NCBI GenBank assembly: GCA_030562195.1 | Contig: JAUJPP010000003.1 | Location: 47,622,602 to 47,686,601, forward strand | DNA from: Nipponacmea schrenckii | Lineage: Eukaryota > Mollusca > Gastropoda > Lottiidae | Reading direction: 5' to 3' | DNA: 64,000 nucleotides | Shown: in pieces, positions 26,449 to 41,400 of the stretch | Layout: each line of letters starts with the position of its first letter | Numbering within the stretch: position 1 is the stretch's first letter | Position numbers and translations under genes: made by a program | Notes under the pieces: generated by a model | Seen by the model: only the letters and a program-made list of their open reading frames with translations | Databases searched by the model: none | What the model was told of the DNA's origin: nothing

Positions 26449-29400
26449 GTAGGTTGTGTTAATTGAATACCATTGTCAATCATTAATAATGATATTCTTG
26501 CAAGACTAGGTTTTTTGGTTTTTTTTTATATTTTTATCTTGGCTTAATTTCCGTTTCATGGGCCTGTCCCTTGTATTTAAAGCGAGCGCAAAACACGAAT
26601 TTTTTTTTTTTTTTTTTTTTTTTTTTTGCATATCTTTTACTCTTTTCATATCTGCCTAAAGAGAGGTGAAGCTATCAAGTTACATAACAAACACCCATGT
26701 ACATTAACCTAATCATGCTACATTCACTTGTTCCATTAATTTCTAGTACAGTTTTGTGGGACCTTTTCTGACATGATATCTTACAAAACAAATGGCGGAA
26801 AAACACAATAAATGAGAGAATGGAGTAAATTGTGTCTCACTTGTCTCAGACAACACTCCAACAGATTAAACTAATATTATTTTTCTTTTAAATATCATAA
26901 CACTATTGTGTATAAGATGTTCATGAAATGAAGAGCCATAAAATGTATAATATTTCTTATCAAATGTGTACACACTTCCTCAATATCTACAAATATAAAT
27001 ATTATTATGTTCCCGTGTTCATGAAATAAGAGATTCCAAATCTAATACTATGAAAAAAAGATGCTGGAATGAATCCGACACGAATTAGGGAGTGCAATAC
27101 TAATGGTTGTAACGTCAGTCCGAGATGGATGTTATTGTCCACTTTCACTTCTTTCCAGATGTTAACCACAACTCATTTATTCATAAAATTAATGTGGATG
27201 TTCAAAAAAGACTAATGTCTAGAAATTTTTTAAGTTTTTCTGAATATCTTGGGATTGGATTTAATTTAATCCTAAAATAGAACATATCGGCTAATCTTAC
27301 CCGTATCACAACAATAGTTACTATATTTCAAGAATAGTATAAAGTAGCCAGAATCTATTAACATCGTGTTCTTATTCCAGTTGAAATTCCCAGTTGTCCT
27401 CATACAGTAATTATCTTTGAATTAATTATCACTTAATAATGACCTTAGCGACATGGGGACATTGCTCTACTTCCACACTCGATTACTAAATGAACAATAT
27501 GACTTCTGGCCTTGCAGAAGTGTAATGGGGAGCATTACTCTAGAATGAAGCAACAGCAAAGAGATGAAAGAAAATAAATATTTGTACATAAAATTAAAAT
27601 ACAAGATAAGATTTAAGCTTCTTACGTTTTGAGCTCATGAAATAACAGAAACTTTAGTCGGCACCTTACTGTGATAATGATAGCGCATGAAGGCTTCGCT
27701 TTTCTGTATCGTGTGTTGGGTGATTGACCGCTTATAAAGAGTTTAAAATCGTCTGAAATTGAGATTTATCGCCTTGATGAGCAGTTTATGGAATTCATTT
27801 TTACAAATCTTTACTTTTACAATCTAATGAAAAGGGTTTTGTTTTGTTAAATATTTGAATAATAATCAAAATATTTGATTGGACCCCTTTCTTCAGAAGT
27901 GCACCAACACCTACAGTAGATAGTTGACGGAATAAGGATATGACCACGGTGTATTTGTTGCCTGGGCTACATTGAATTAAGAATTCATCCTCAATTTCTT
28001 GACTGATCGTTTTTTGGATCTGTAGCATCATAGTTGCAATTTTGATAATGTAATATTACTAAGACGTTTTAATACAAGTGTTGTTTAAAGTGCTTAAATA
28101 GATAGGAATTTGGTAGTGAGGAATTTTCACTTAACTAGTTGTTGCATATATTCAGAATATTACTGAAGTTGATTGATTCGTTTCGTAATTTAATCGTCAG
28201 CACGGATTTAGTTTTAATGACGTCACGAAAGAGACAGACGACTCCTGTGTCAGACGACAATTTCATTCATTAATCAAAGAATTATTGAACAAGTATTCCT
28301 GAGAGACAGTGTAACAGAAATACAAATGACGTTTAAATCGGACAACTAAATTTTCTATTTGAAATTTAAATGAAGAGATTAATTAGGTGCTTGCTTTTGG
28401 TAATTAAAAAACGAGCTTAAGTTTAAATTTCTTAATTTTTTTTTGTAAAGTGTAAAGCGCTTACAAAATCACAGCGATTTGGTGTATCAAATGGCCTTTG
28501 GTATTGTACTTGAATTCCCCTAAAACGTTTCAAGATGCGCATGAAAACCAAAACCTAAATTTTGAGTAGATTTGGATGCAATTTTATTTGTTTATGTTTA
28601 TGGATAAGATTTTGCATAAGTTTTCACGGCCTTGTAAGCCCTATTCCGAGAAACATTTGACACTACATAGGCCTACACCTTTTGAGGGCAGAAATCAGAT
28701 TTGGTGTTTTATTTTTACTGCACGGGACATGTAAGAGGTTTTGATCGTTTAGAAAATATCGTACAATAAGATGACTCATAGTAAAAGACTTAAGATTTCA
28801 GGATTATATTGTATACACCAAACCCTTGTGTGTGCCCTCACTTACTTGCGTAAAACTGTTTTCAATCATGTGACCATATAAATTTTTCATCGCTTAAGAT
28901 AACCAAACATTCACCATTGAGTAGAAATTGCAATATCTACCAAAATCAAAGATGAGCCTTATTACATGCGACGACGCAAAATATGGTAATGTGATCTATT
29001 GTATTGGACCGTCGCTCAAGGGGTAAAAGAATCTTTTTCTAAATCGACGGAGAGTGGATGCCGCCAATTATATTTAAATTTATTTATTTAAGAATCTCTC
29101 CTGTTCACACCTTATTCAAAATATGCATATTATGGTGGAAATCCAATGAATAGATACCGAAATTAAATATGTCGAAGATCAATGAAATCTAATATCTGCA
29201 AAGCAAACATGTATTAATGTTTCATAAAAGTAACAAATGCTGCCAAGAATTCACAATCCCATTAAAAATATCGAAGAGCATGTCATTAAAATGTATTTAA
29301 TAATAGAATGATTGATGTTAGTTCTCTCCCTTGATGAATGAATTGTCAGACTTCAAAATAACGTCATTAAGGTCTCAGCAGGAGGTCGAGACACACTATT

Positions 29401-32400
29401 TAACATTCCCAGAATTAGAAAAAGTTCTTTATGCCATCCTTAAATCTCTCAAACCCCATTCAGAAGCTTATTCGAATTCTACGCAATAATATTCTCCTAA
29501 ACATGCTAATGAAGAAAATACAATACAATAAAGCAAATAGCACTAAACAGATTTGTAATACAGTAAATCCTTTTTTCTGGACATGGCTGATATGCAAGTC
29601 TCAAAATGGTAAAGATAATGGCCGATCGAATTAAGAATGAAGCTGATACAATAAAATCTTATCATAAAAAAGGGAAAAATGTGTGGATTGTTTTAATTAT
29701 TTTGCTTGCTTTCAAGAAATCTGAAACGATGTCTACTAATTTTGATTTACACGATAATTAAATAGAACAGTATAATGTGTCACCATTACATATGTAGCTT
29801 TTTGCATGTTGAGTCTGTAATTTTCTTTTGTAAGCCTTTGGCATTTCAGATTCGAAAGACCCACAAGTTACAGAATCGTAGGCGCATTTGATTGATATTC
29901 ATTATGAGTTCGTTAAATGGAGTGGAGTGAAACGACATTTTAGGTCCTAATCTACAGCTTCATTTTAAGCTAATAATATTAGCTGATTTCACATTTATAT
30001 GAATTTGATCGTTTAATTGTCCCTATAAGTGATATACTAGTATCTATAATAGAACGAATGGCTAAGAGGGAACCACGTGAATATGACATAATATTAAGTA
30101 ACTTTCGACGGATATGGCTAGACCTCTTAACAGTCGTTCTAAATTGGCGGCGTACTTCTAGTATTTACCAGTTAATAATATTAGCCTTTATTATACGAAG
30201 TTTGTTACTGTCCAGATTCATCATGAATATTTATCAACTTTTTATCTCTCAATTTGGACAACAAAGCATACAGTTTTCTATATAGAGATTTTTGACCTGG
30301 GTTGAAACTGAATCTGTTTCTAACCAGATGGTGAATATAATGAGAGCCATGTCCCTAATCACTTTTTTCATATCGATTAAATGTAGCTCAATTCTTTGTG
30401 GGGAAAGTTAAATGAGATATGTTGAACTGGTTTGTTTTGAACCCATAGTTTGAAGATGTGAGTACATGTTACGAGTAACGCGGCTCATTGTTTTGGTACC
30501 GTAACCATATGCCATGCAAGTATTGTAAAGTAAAATCGCATAGAGGTGAATTTTGAGCATGCATGATTACTGATCCGGACTTTATTACCCTAGACACCGT
30601 CATGGTGGTGTCTTATTACACTTTTTAATCACTATCTGTCCACACGTATTCTGGAACTGGTTCTGACTACTGTTCTTTGTGATAAGAGTGTACTTGTATG
30701 TATTCTTGAACTTATTCTGACTGTACTGTTGTTCTTTGTGATTAGGTGTACACGTTTTCTTTTCAACTGCCCGCATTATTGTTTATTGTGATAAAGCGTT
30801 TTCTTTTAAAACCATTTATGACCATACTTGTGGACCGGTTATTAATTTTTCATCTGTTTCCATGTTAAATCACGAAATTCGACCTTCTTTAACTGTTTCC
30901 ATATATCTTGTCGAAACTTTCCAATATGTCACATGAGAGCCAGTCCAAAACTTGGTTTGAAAAATTTCAATGTATAATGACAATGAAAATTTTGAACTAG
31001 TCCCAATTAATGTAGACCACTACATTTACTACAGAAATATCGTTCGGTCAATAAAATTTCTCATTATTTGAGAATTCTGAAAGAAACTGCAATTTCAGAT
31101 TTCTTTGCAATAATAAAAAAACCAATTGATGTATTGAACGAAAGTAACACCGGATTTTATTAAGCAAACCATTCAATTCTAAACAATAATCGACTGTATG
31201 AACCAAATCTGAATCTGAATCTCGACATTCATTTTATCTTAGCTTATCATCTTTCTTCGACTCCTGATGTCGAATATAATTCTAACTTGGTAAACTGTAT
31301 ACTGTGGACCCATCTCTGTTAACAAGTTTTAAGCAAATATTTAGACTATTTTCAAATTCCCCCTGCTTCTTTGGATTTCCATCTCGTTTCGGTCAGGTTG
31401 TCAAATGATAATGTACGGTAATTATTTTGACTTTCGTATCTGCTTTATCCCGTTATGGTTTGCGTGCTATTTGTTATTCTGAGAGTGTAGTTAATGATCA
31501 CTGACCACCATAGAGACTGATAATATATCAGGAGATCATCTTCGATATGTAAATATAACTAATGGAGTAGTGGATTCAATAATCAAATCACAAACACAGA
31601 TGATGTGATCAGACCATTTGCTAGGTGAATGACATTCGAACAGATAAGTATTGAAGATTGTCACATAGACACGGCGATATCTTCCAATCATTAGACCAAA
31701 CATTGGCATTCCATAGTTGATTTACTGTAATGGACCCCAATGAAATATTTCCCAGTTATGTTTGTTCTATATTGAATTCTTCAATCAAAATAATTGCGTA
31801 TTAATCTAAAACTCATAAAGCCAGACAATATCGACCTATTTCAGATTAGATTATTTACTACAGTGCAAAAGCACTCGGGTTTTATTTTGGTTCACGTTGC
31901 TCCATGTCTAGAATAGTTCCTTCAAAATCATTGCAATCACACCTACTTAATGTCCTCAACAAACATTTACCAACCACCTGTCAAATACATGTGACAAATA
32001 CATACAATAATGTAAAATTGCACTAGTTTATTATTTACTGGAGCGTGTTTCAAGCAATGAGTGCACACCCCCACAATTAGATCAAGTTACAGGAAGAGAT
32101 CGGATACAAAATCCAAGAAATATATTCATTCTGTAAGCATGTGATGACAGCAAGATGTGAGCATACATCATTTAGCATTTTGTGTACTCGTATTTCATAA
32201 TAATGATTTAACAAAATGCATATTGTGTCTACAATGTATGTCTTCCATGACCAGATATCTAAACCATTGACCGATATGAAAATTGATTCCATTAGCTAAC
32301 GAATGCGTATTGAATACTGTGATGTCAAAGCTAACAAAGCAACTACCCATAGTGAACTATGATTAATATGATCATTATACAAGTTTTAGTGGTAATATTA

Positions 32401-35400
32401 TAATCACGATAGTAGTTGATCACATATAAAGGATAAAGTTCATTTACTGAGTTGAAATCTGGTGGGAGATGGTTGTCTCGATATTCCCACTTGATTTTAC
32501 CACAACTTCTGACATTTATAGAGAAATTTCAATCATCGTTTACAATATATGTTTAATATACTGTCTATTAATTATTCATTTCCTCTCCAATTCGCCAATA
32601 ATTCCTCCATTTCCCCCCTTCAACTTACGATCAGAATCTAAATACCATTATAAAGTAGAGAAAATTGAAATTAGGCTTGCGGAATCCTTAGCTTTTATGG
32701 ATTTGTTTTATAATAATTTGACAGAATAAAGCCTCATTGTGATTGACGTTATAAAATGTTTGAAATCTAAATGAAAATAAAATAATGAATATTGCCTAGG
32801 GGAGCTTTTTGTTTGTTTCACTTGAAATGTCGTGACGGAACTGAACAATACATTATAATTATTTCTCATTGTAATCTGTTCATGGATTTCAACTCTCTAT
32901 AGTTGAGACGACACCCACTGCATTTTATCTGCAATGTTTCAATTGGCTCATCTATATTCAATTTAGCTCTTCACTGGTAACACAGATATTTTTTTTAGCC
33001 CAAACCTTACATGCCATAAACTCAAAATCAAGCTCAAATCTAGACATGCTTCCATGTGTCCATGCACTTAGCCTCCAGTGAGAGTTAACGTTTTGACCTG
33101 CAATTACGTGTGTACTCATACAGCCTTGGAATGAAAAAATATTTCATTGAGAAATTATAATAATGGGTTTGCAACTGTTGGTATTTGTTTCTGTTCTGTT
33201 CTGAAATTAGATAAGATATTAATGATGGGAGAGAAGTAAGATTTAGTTAGCTTTAGTTGTTGTCAGTGAAGCTCTGATTTGTATATGCCCACATGGAAAT
33301 GTGCTGTAGCCCTATCTGTTGGATCGAGATTACAGTTTTTATTCAATTTAAATGAAATTTGCTATCCTTGATTTAAAACAGAAATGCTTCAAAATTCATT
33401 TGTTAGGGGTTACAGTTTTTATCAATTTCCAACTCAGTTTGTTTTGAGCAATTTTATTGATATCTTGGTTATGTTAGAATTTGACAATTATCGTTTGTTG
33501 AGTCAATTAAGTTGAATTAAATTACACGTTAGATGTTCCTGTATTGAATTTTCTTTCCACTAGTGATATAAAGAAACACGTTCTGCACATACTTAAATAA
33601 ACCTGGAGATATACGCTTAGGTGTGTTCTGTAAAAATCGTTTAAAGAACTCGTGCTCATTCAATTTTGAGAAGGCAGTCGTATAAGCTTGGTTGAAATCA
33701 GTTGATTTTGTGTAAAACCGACGAAATCTCACGACCTTTGATTAAATGATATACCAGAAAAGGTATGCTTTGAGTTATTTTCCTTCTAACACCTTAATAT
33801 CGAGTTTATTCGTTTCTACTATGGAATCTCCTTTGTAAACAGTGGTATTTAGAGGAATATCGTGTCTATTGAAAGCCATCGTAGGTGCGATCGTAGGAAT
33901 GCTTGTGTAGTAAGTGGACAATGACTTCGGGCACTTTGAACGACTCCCCCCAGTCCAATATAATCGGAAGACCTTTGATTCATTTGGATGTTAGGTAAAG
34001 TGTATGGCTATCTGTAACGACACTCGTTTGCTGTATTGATAGCCATATTATTTTTGTTTAAAACCGTTTCCTTTGACTTAGTTGCCTTATATTGGCTCTT
34101 GCGAAATAGCGTAATGCTGAGGATTATTTAATTTATGATTTGCTTCAGAAATATAATCCTCCCGATTCAAAATAATACACCATAAACCTTAAACACTTAT
34201 TTTGATATCGAAGGTATTGCATTGATTCGGTTCAAAACTTCACGCTCAACCTCTATGAGATTAGACTTCTTCGAAAGCTTATAAATTTCACTGTTCATAC
34301 ATGTCTGGATGTATGGCTGTAAACTCCATGGTCCACGGTCAAAGTCAGAATGTTGAAGTGGTCTGAGAATTTTATGGCTCAAGTTCACTAAGGTTTGCTA
34401 TAGTGGGGGCTTTTCGGGATTTTCATCTCTGGTATTTTGTTTTTTAAGGTATCTCTTGTCTGAAATTCGGTGGATTAACGATACAGGGAAATCATTTCCG
34501 TAGGAAGATTCCATTTTGTGTAACGTTTCTTGTGCATTCTAACATTTTGTTGTTGGTATTGTAACGTTTCTTGGTGGTATGGGTTGACTGGCGGGCCAAA
34601 TAAAAATAATTTTGTTTCCTTGAATGCATTGACCTTAACGTTGAAAAGAGAAAAAAAAACAACACAAAATTATAAATAGTATGTCAAAAAAATTCAAATA
34701 CACCTAGGCACTGTTTCGTTAGTTCCAAAATAATATTAGCACATGAAAACCAATGGATGAGCGGCTGGAACACAAATAACGGATGGTAACCAGTGGACAG
34801 GCATCTATAAAGGTCTGGAACAATGGAACGTCTTAAACATACTGGAACGGTGGGAAACTGGAACACTGGAACTTTATTCATTGTGTAGTACTTTGGTTCG
34901 TCCTGGTGTCAAACGGCTCAAATGTAACGTTTCTTGTGCATTCTAACATTTGTTGTTGGTATTGTAACGTTTCTTGTTGGTATGTGTTGACAGGCGGGGT
35001 CTCTGGAGGTTCAGGAAAATAAAACACAGGTACATTGAGATCTATACATGTATATATATTTAAACAATAGGAACACTTCTAAAACTAGTAAAACGAAATC
35101 ATATCAACCCGCTGTTACATGTCGGCATGATTAGAATTCCGCAAGTTGAATTTCAAGAAGAATGTCGTCAAAACTAGAAGTGATGTAGAAGTTTTGAAAA
35201 AGATATGTGTTAACAAGCAAAATTGTTTATCAACCTGCATATTTTTATTTCAATCAAATCAAAATTGTAGAAGTTAAAAAAATTATTTGATACCTTAAAG
35301 CCAACTATTCGAAAAAATTGAATATGACAATTAACAGATCTACCATGAACCGACCTGAAAACGAGACCTTTTCAAGTGATATAGGGTAACCTCTTGAAGT

Positions 35401-38400
35401 AAATGACTTATCTTTACTAAAATATTAATTCAACTGGAGTTGTATTCGGGTCGATATACGACATTTCAGAGAATCATCTTAACACCCTCTCTAGCTACTA
35501 GTTGTAAAAGCCAATCTAATAGAAATTCGTTGATCGCAGATAATGGACTGGCGATCAAACTTGATGATCTTATACTAAAATCAATAGAATGAAAGAATGT
35601 TTTTCTGATTTATAAGGTAGAGAAAAATTCAGGTTATTGCAAAAAGACGCATTGAAATACTTCTGTACTTGTGTTTAGTCGAGGAGATACGCATGTAAAA
35701 GTGAATAATATGATTATCCTTCACATTCATCTGAAACTATTTATCTAGAATCTGATTTTACAAATATACAACGAGTACATCAGTAGGACATTGCATTGGT
35801 TTACAGACATTGGTTCTCGTAATAGATTCGAATGAATTGAAATTTAACGAATTTTTAATGCAATTTTTGAAGCAAACAACCATTATTTTCGCTCTCAATG
35901 TGAGTCACAAAGCACCAATTTATTCTTTAATTTTATCGTTAAGGCCTTCGATAAAGTATTTAAATGACGTGCTTCTATTGATTTTTCTTTTTTAATCTTT
36001 TCTTTTGTGTTCTCGATTTTAACAACGATAGTCAGTAAAAGACTTATCCAGCATAATATTCTTTCATTTTGAGACTCTTATAATTTTGAAAACAAATATT
36101 TTGGTTTATTCTCCCTTGAAAATATGTCATTGTAAAATACGCATCTCCCCATTTCCGTTTATATTAGCCTGCTTGGTGGTTTTTGTAGCGGTTCTCGGGT
36201 TGGCACAGGTTAGTAGAGTGGTTCGTCCTCCATTGTCCATTCATAAAAGTAACAGTATTCCATTCAGCCATTTTGCAAGATAAAGACACGGTTGTTTAAA
36301 TTAATGGTATAATATGGACTGCCTGAAGTGGTCACGTGATATCGATTAGTTTGAACCCGGCTTGATCCTTTCCCATCATCACAGCTCCACAGAACTCATC
36401 ATCTTTGAAGCGGAAAACTTGATATCGGTTATTTTCTACTCCGACTAAAACATCTCACAGTATTTGTAGAAATTAGAAAATGATTTGCTCGAGTGAGTGG
36501 GGTGATTTGGCGCGAGATTAAACTTGAATTATATTCTCTCATTTTAATAAACTCGCATTTTCTAGTTTTCTGACTCTCTTCGTTTTTTATGTGAATAATT
36601 GATGTTCTATAATGTGTAATTTAAGAAATACAAAGTGGTTATTATTGGTGAGAAGACGTCTGTGTTGCAAATGTACTATGTACATCTGATTTCAATTTGA
36701 CGCCAAAAAAATGTAGGTCATTTCAACAAATCTACGAGAAGTCGATGCAAACAATTCACAAAAAATTGTTCGTTTATAACGCAGGCTTTCTTGGTACGAA
36801 AATCCTATGTATATAATATATACAAGGTATCGGTACACTTGAGCAACCAGAAATGGCCGAGTTATTCATCTGAAGTTACAAAAAAAGTTATACTATCAGC
36901 AGAAATTTGTTAAAATGCGTACTCAGTTCGACATGCATTGTATAAATAAAACTAATAAAGCGAATTAGAAACGTACATATTTTTCGATAAAATTTTGATA
37001 TTACAGAAAACAACATTTGCGATTTTTGCCGGTCGACTGATATGTATAATAAATATAAAGGTAAGACACTCCGAGTTTGTTTACTCTCCCCACCACTTGC
37101 ACCATCTGCTTAAAATATCAGTATCATACGATCCTGTGCATTACATGTATGTCTTTGACTGAGGTCATTGGTTGAGGTCAATGCGAGCAAGTTTGTGTAC
37201 TTCGCATTTCGCAAACTGTGAATCGGGAGAGAAACAACGAGAAACTAGACTAAATTTAATAAATTTTTATACCCCAACGGATTAGAATTATTATTTCTGA
37301 ACAAAAAGAATTGAAAGGCATAATGTACTGAATCGTTTATTACAGTTAATTTAAGCTACAAACTCAGAGACTCTTACCTTTACATTTATAATACATACAG
37401 TCGACCGGCAAAAATCTCAAATGTTTTTTTTTTCTGTATATTTCGCCATTTTCTCCGAGTGAAACAATTTAAATAAACGTGAAATAAATAAAAAATGAAA
37501 AAAAATTTATATTTTTCATGGGAGGATCATTCGGGGACCTCGTTGGCACCTATAATAGACTTTCCTGTCCACACGTACCTGTGAGTAAAAAGAGAAAACC
37601 GTTTAAAAACTGGTAGCGTTTTCGCGCTACGTTCCGGAAGTGACCCCAATACAATAACATCGACCTCAATGGCGGGATATGATTAGTCGGTAAGTTTCTG
37701 TTTCTAAGAAGGAATACTCGCACAAAGTACTGTTGAAATTACAGGTGGAAAAATTTGCAGCTGTTGATTTATTTTTTCCGTGCAGTACGCAGGCTTTTTT
37801 TCAAGAGTTTTGTTGATGTCCTGTTGACAAAATACTACAACTAGTATCCAACTGTAAAATGTATTTCAATGCCATAAATGTTTAGTTATATTCATCATAA
37901 CTGAGACTTTAATTTCTGAACATACTGTCATACATCACATTTGATATTTTTTACGAAGTTGCAAATGCTGATTTGAAGATAACTTTCACCGACGATGTAC
38001 TCCCGGTTAAACATGAGAAAAACGAAGTGTTTTGAATGACACCAATACTGAGAAAAACTGGACTGTGACATTTGTGAGGAGACATTTTTTTCTTTATAAA
38101 CCCACTTTGGTTTGCTATGTGCGAGGATATAACAGTTCTATTTTGACTTAAATTATGGCTCTTTTGTAACTTCAGTTGAATAACTCCCCCATTTCCGGTT
38201 TCTCGAGTGTCATACCTTGTCTAGACCGGTAATTAATTTCACGAAAGCCTGACAAATACTTTGGACAAAAATTCAATCATGATTATGAATGAAAATATTA
38301 AATTAGTAAAAATGAAAGTAGAACATTACATTAAATCAAGATCCACTCAACTGTGACTGCACACAAAACCACTATATAATTATTCTTCCACATGTACATC

Positions 38401-41400
38401 TGTCGTCATCTCACAATTTCAGACATCAAATTCCAAATCTATAATTAAATTGAGCTTAAGAATAGGCATTCAAAAACTCCAAAAGGTAGGGATAAAAAGA
38501 CTTATGAAAATAACGTCTGTGTTTTTTTAGTCGAGAAAGCCTGTGCTTTTAGTACCTAAGTAATTTCGCCATGTTACATGTAATCATGTTCCAATGGATC
38601 GAGAGCAAGATTAGAAACAATATCAAATAGCAAAATAAAAGATGTATATTACTGATTTATTCAATAATATCGTTATGCTGCTTCCAAACTCTAAATGAGA
38701 TTTCCATCTTAATTAATAATGATTAAAGTTAAAATATTTTTGATGTTTGTTATGTGCAAAGAGTATGTTAATAGAGCTGCTGGCAATGTTGAATCTGTTA
38801 GGTCTGTACTTTGAATTTGTAATAAAATAATAAGAGATTCTTATTTTGTACTTTGTTTTCAAAATGTTCTGATATGACAAATCGGAAGCTTTTTTGGCGT
38901 TTCGAGTTTCATTTAATATGAGATGAAACAAGAAAAATGGTCCATAACATAGACAATAATATAAGATATTAAACATGAATCCTGGAGAAAAAGATATTGT
39001 TCTTTAAAGATGTAAAATAATAACTTTTCTCTGATCGATGACGTGACACAATTTGGCGCGCAAGACATATCCGCCTCGTCTGCTATTTTAGCCTTGACCT
39101 TAATTTCACCTTGTTTAATTTCCGGTTGTTAGTCACGGCTGATTTTGAACGGAATGTTTCGTTCATTGACTGGCTATCAAGATATTGATTGATCTAGTAT
39201 TATCTATATTATCTCATAAATTCACGTTTGATGATGAGTGTAGGCTGTCATATTCCTACAAATTTGACTTCAACATCAATTTCAGGACATAGGAATTAAT
39301 ACATCACCGATTATGGTGTATCTATATGGGCCTGATAAGAGAAGCTCAATGTCTTCAATATTGCTAATGCTACAAACAAACATAGCCTAACAAATTCTAT
39401 TACCAATGCGGAGTTACCCTCTGAATTTTCTTTTTGTGGCATCCTCAAATTAGTTCACTATGTAAATTGGTTTGATACTACAATTCTCATTAATGGTTCT
39501 GTCCAATGGTCTTCGGGTTTCATATCATAATTCACATTAGACGTCAAAGGTTGAGTGATGGCGGTTATTTACGTTTCACAGTATCGAGAAGTTGTCAATC
39601 AGAAGAGTAATAATTGTCAAAGCTAACCACCATCGTTATTATCATGTTTCTTTCATTTCTTCTCGTTTCGTCTGTCTCTTTTCAAAAGTATTGGCGGCAA
39701 TAGTGTTATTAATTCAAGAAATCATGATGAAGAATGAGGAAAGGGTAATAAGTCGCTTATATCAATAACAAATAGTAGTGTATAGCTTACATCCCGGCCA
39801 AGATCAACACTAGTAATTAATACCATCTTAGTCTTTACACGATTTAAAGAAAACCGAGATAGATTGATAGTATTTTCATTATTGATATTTTGCTTGACGT
39901 AAAGGTAAAATTGTGTTATTTTGTTATATTCCCAAACAGAATGTATATAAGGACATTCTTTACATTGTGAGAAATTCTTTTTTTTTTTGTATTTACTTTT
40001 TATCCTGAAAACACGAGGTCTTTATTACGATGACCAAATGACCTTGTTCCTATACCACGTGCATGTATAATACATCCAAAATACATTGTATCCGTATTGC
40101 TGTAACCAAAATACCTTGTACCTGTATTGCTGTAACCAAAATACCTTGTACCCGTATCGCGGTAACCAAAATACCTTGTACCCGTATTGCTGTAACCAGA
40201 ATACCTTGTACCCGTATTGCTGTAACCAAAATACCATGTACCCATATTTCTGTAAACAAAATACCTTGTACCCAGCAATACGGGTGCAACGTATTTACTG
40301 TAACCAAAATACGTTGCACCCGTATTGCTGTGGCCAATATATGTGGTGCTCGTATTAATGTGACTGTGTTTCCGGTTACCGTGTTCGCTTAAGGACAAGC
40401 CCGTATTTTGTCATGAATTTAAATTTTCAACCCATTTTTAGGTAAATGTGGAAAAATCCCAAAGCTTTTTTGTACTAAAAAAGAGAATATTGGACCCTGT
40501 GGATTTAAACATATTTTCTTTGGAAGAATAATACGTTGGGTAGGATAACTATAAGTATTTTATGTATAAGAATAATTTTAGTCGAATTGACCAATGATTT
40601 ATCAAAGAAATTTGTATGAATAGATGTATAGAAGTAGCTGTCTTAAATTCATATTTTTGTCATTCTTATCCAAGAAAAACTTTTGACTTAATATTCAATT
40701 AGATTTTCGATGATCTCGCTGCAAAGCATTAAAGGGATAATAGGCGTTAGAACGAACATAAAATTTTAAGTTCACTCAAATTTGGACAATAACAGTATAT
40801 ATCCATCAGTGGACTTACCTATACATCAAAATCCCTCTAAAATCCGATAAATCCCCAAAATTAAGTAGTTAATCATAAAACGCTTGAGCCATCCATCAAG
40901 CGAGTTTCAAATCGTATAAATATAAAGGGAAGTAACTCTAACATGTGAGTTTTCACGCGTCCTTGACCCCTACTGTTGAATTCCACAACGATGTTTTAGC
41001 GTTGATTTACCAGACGCTTTTATTCTCAAACTGAATGGAATCGTCGCTGGCTCACTTTTTTTTTAAATTCCGAATATATTTTTATTGTGGCTTTTTAAAA
41101 TTTGGTGAAGTGTGGGAAGCATACTTATTTAACTAATAGTCAAAATGAAACACAAATATAAGCCGTATGACGAGTGTATTCTAACGCCTATTATCCCTTT
41201 AAGCGGGTTGATGTTTTTACTTTATGAAAATGAGCGAATATTGAATATCAATTAAACTACATTTATACCGATATGAAAAGCCATAAAACAAGAGAGTATT
41301 AGGGAAGAGAGGGAATTAGAGAAGATTACATTGATAATGCTCTATTGAAGAGAGGAATACCTTCAAGTGTTAATATCCACTAAGACTGATACGTGACCTG

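Noticed and set aside
36086..36283. 65-codon frame with a hydrophobic stretch in TARP intron 1
   Set aside because: No signal-peptide layout matching a secreted gene, no splice or poly-A support; hydrophobic runs are common in T-rich DNA.
40000..40398. 132-codon decapeptide-repeat frame (-) and sister frames on both strands
   Set aside because: A 30-bp period keeps all non-stop frames open. The start is TTG and both strands are equally open.
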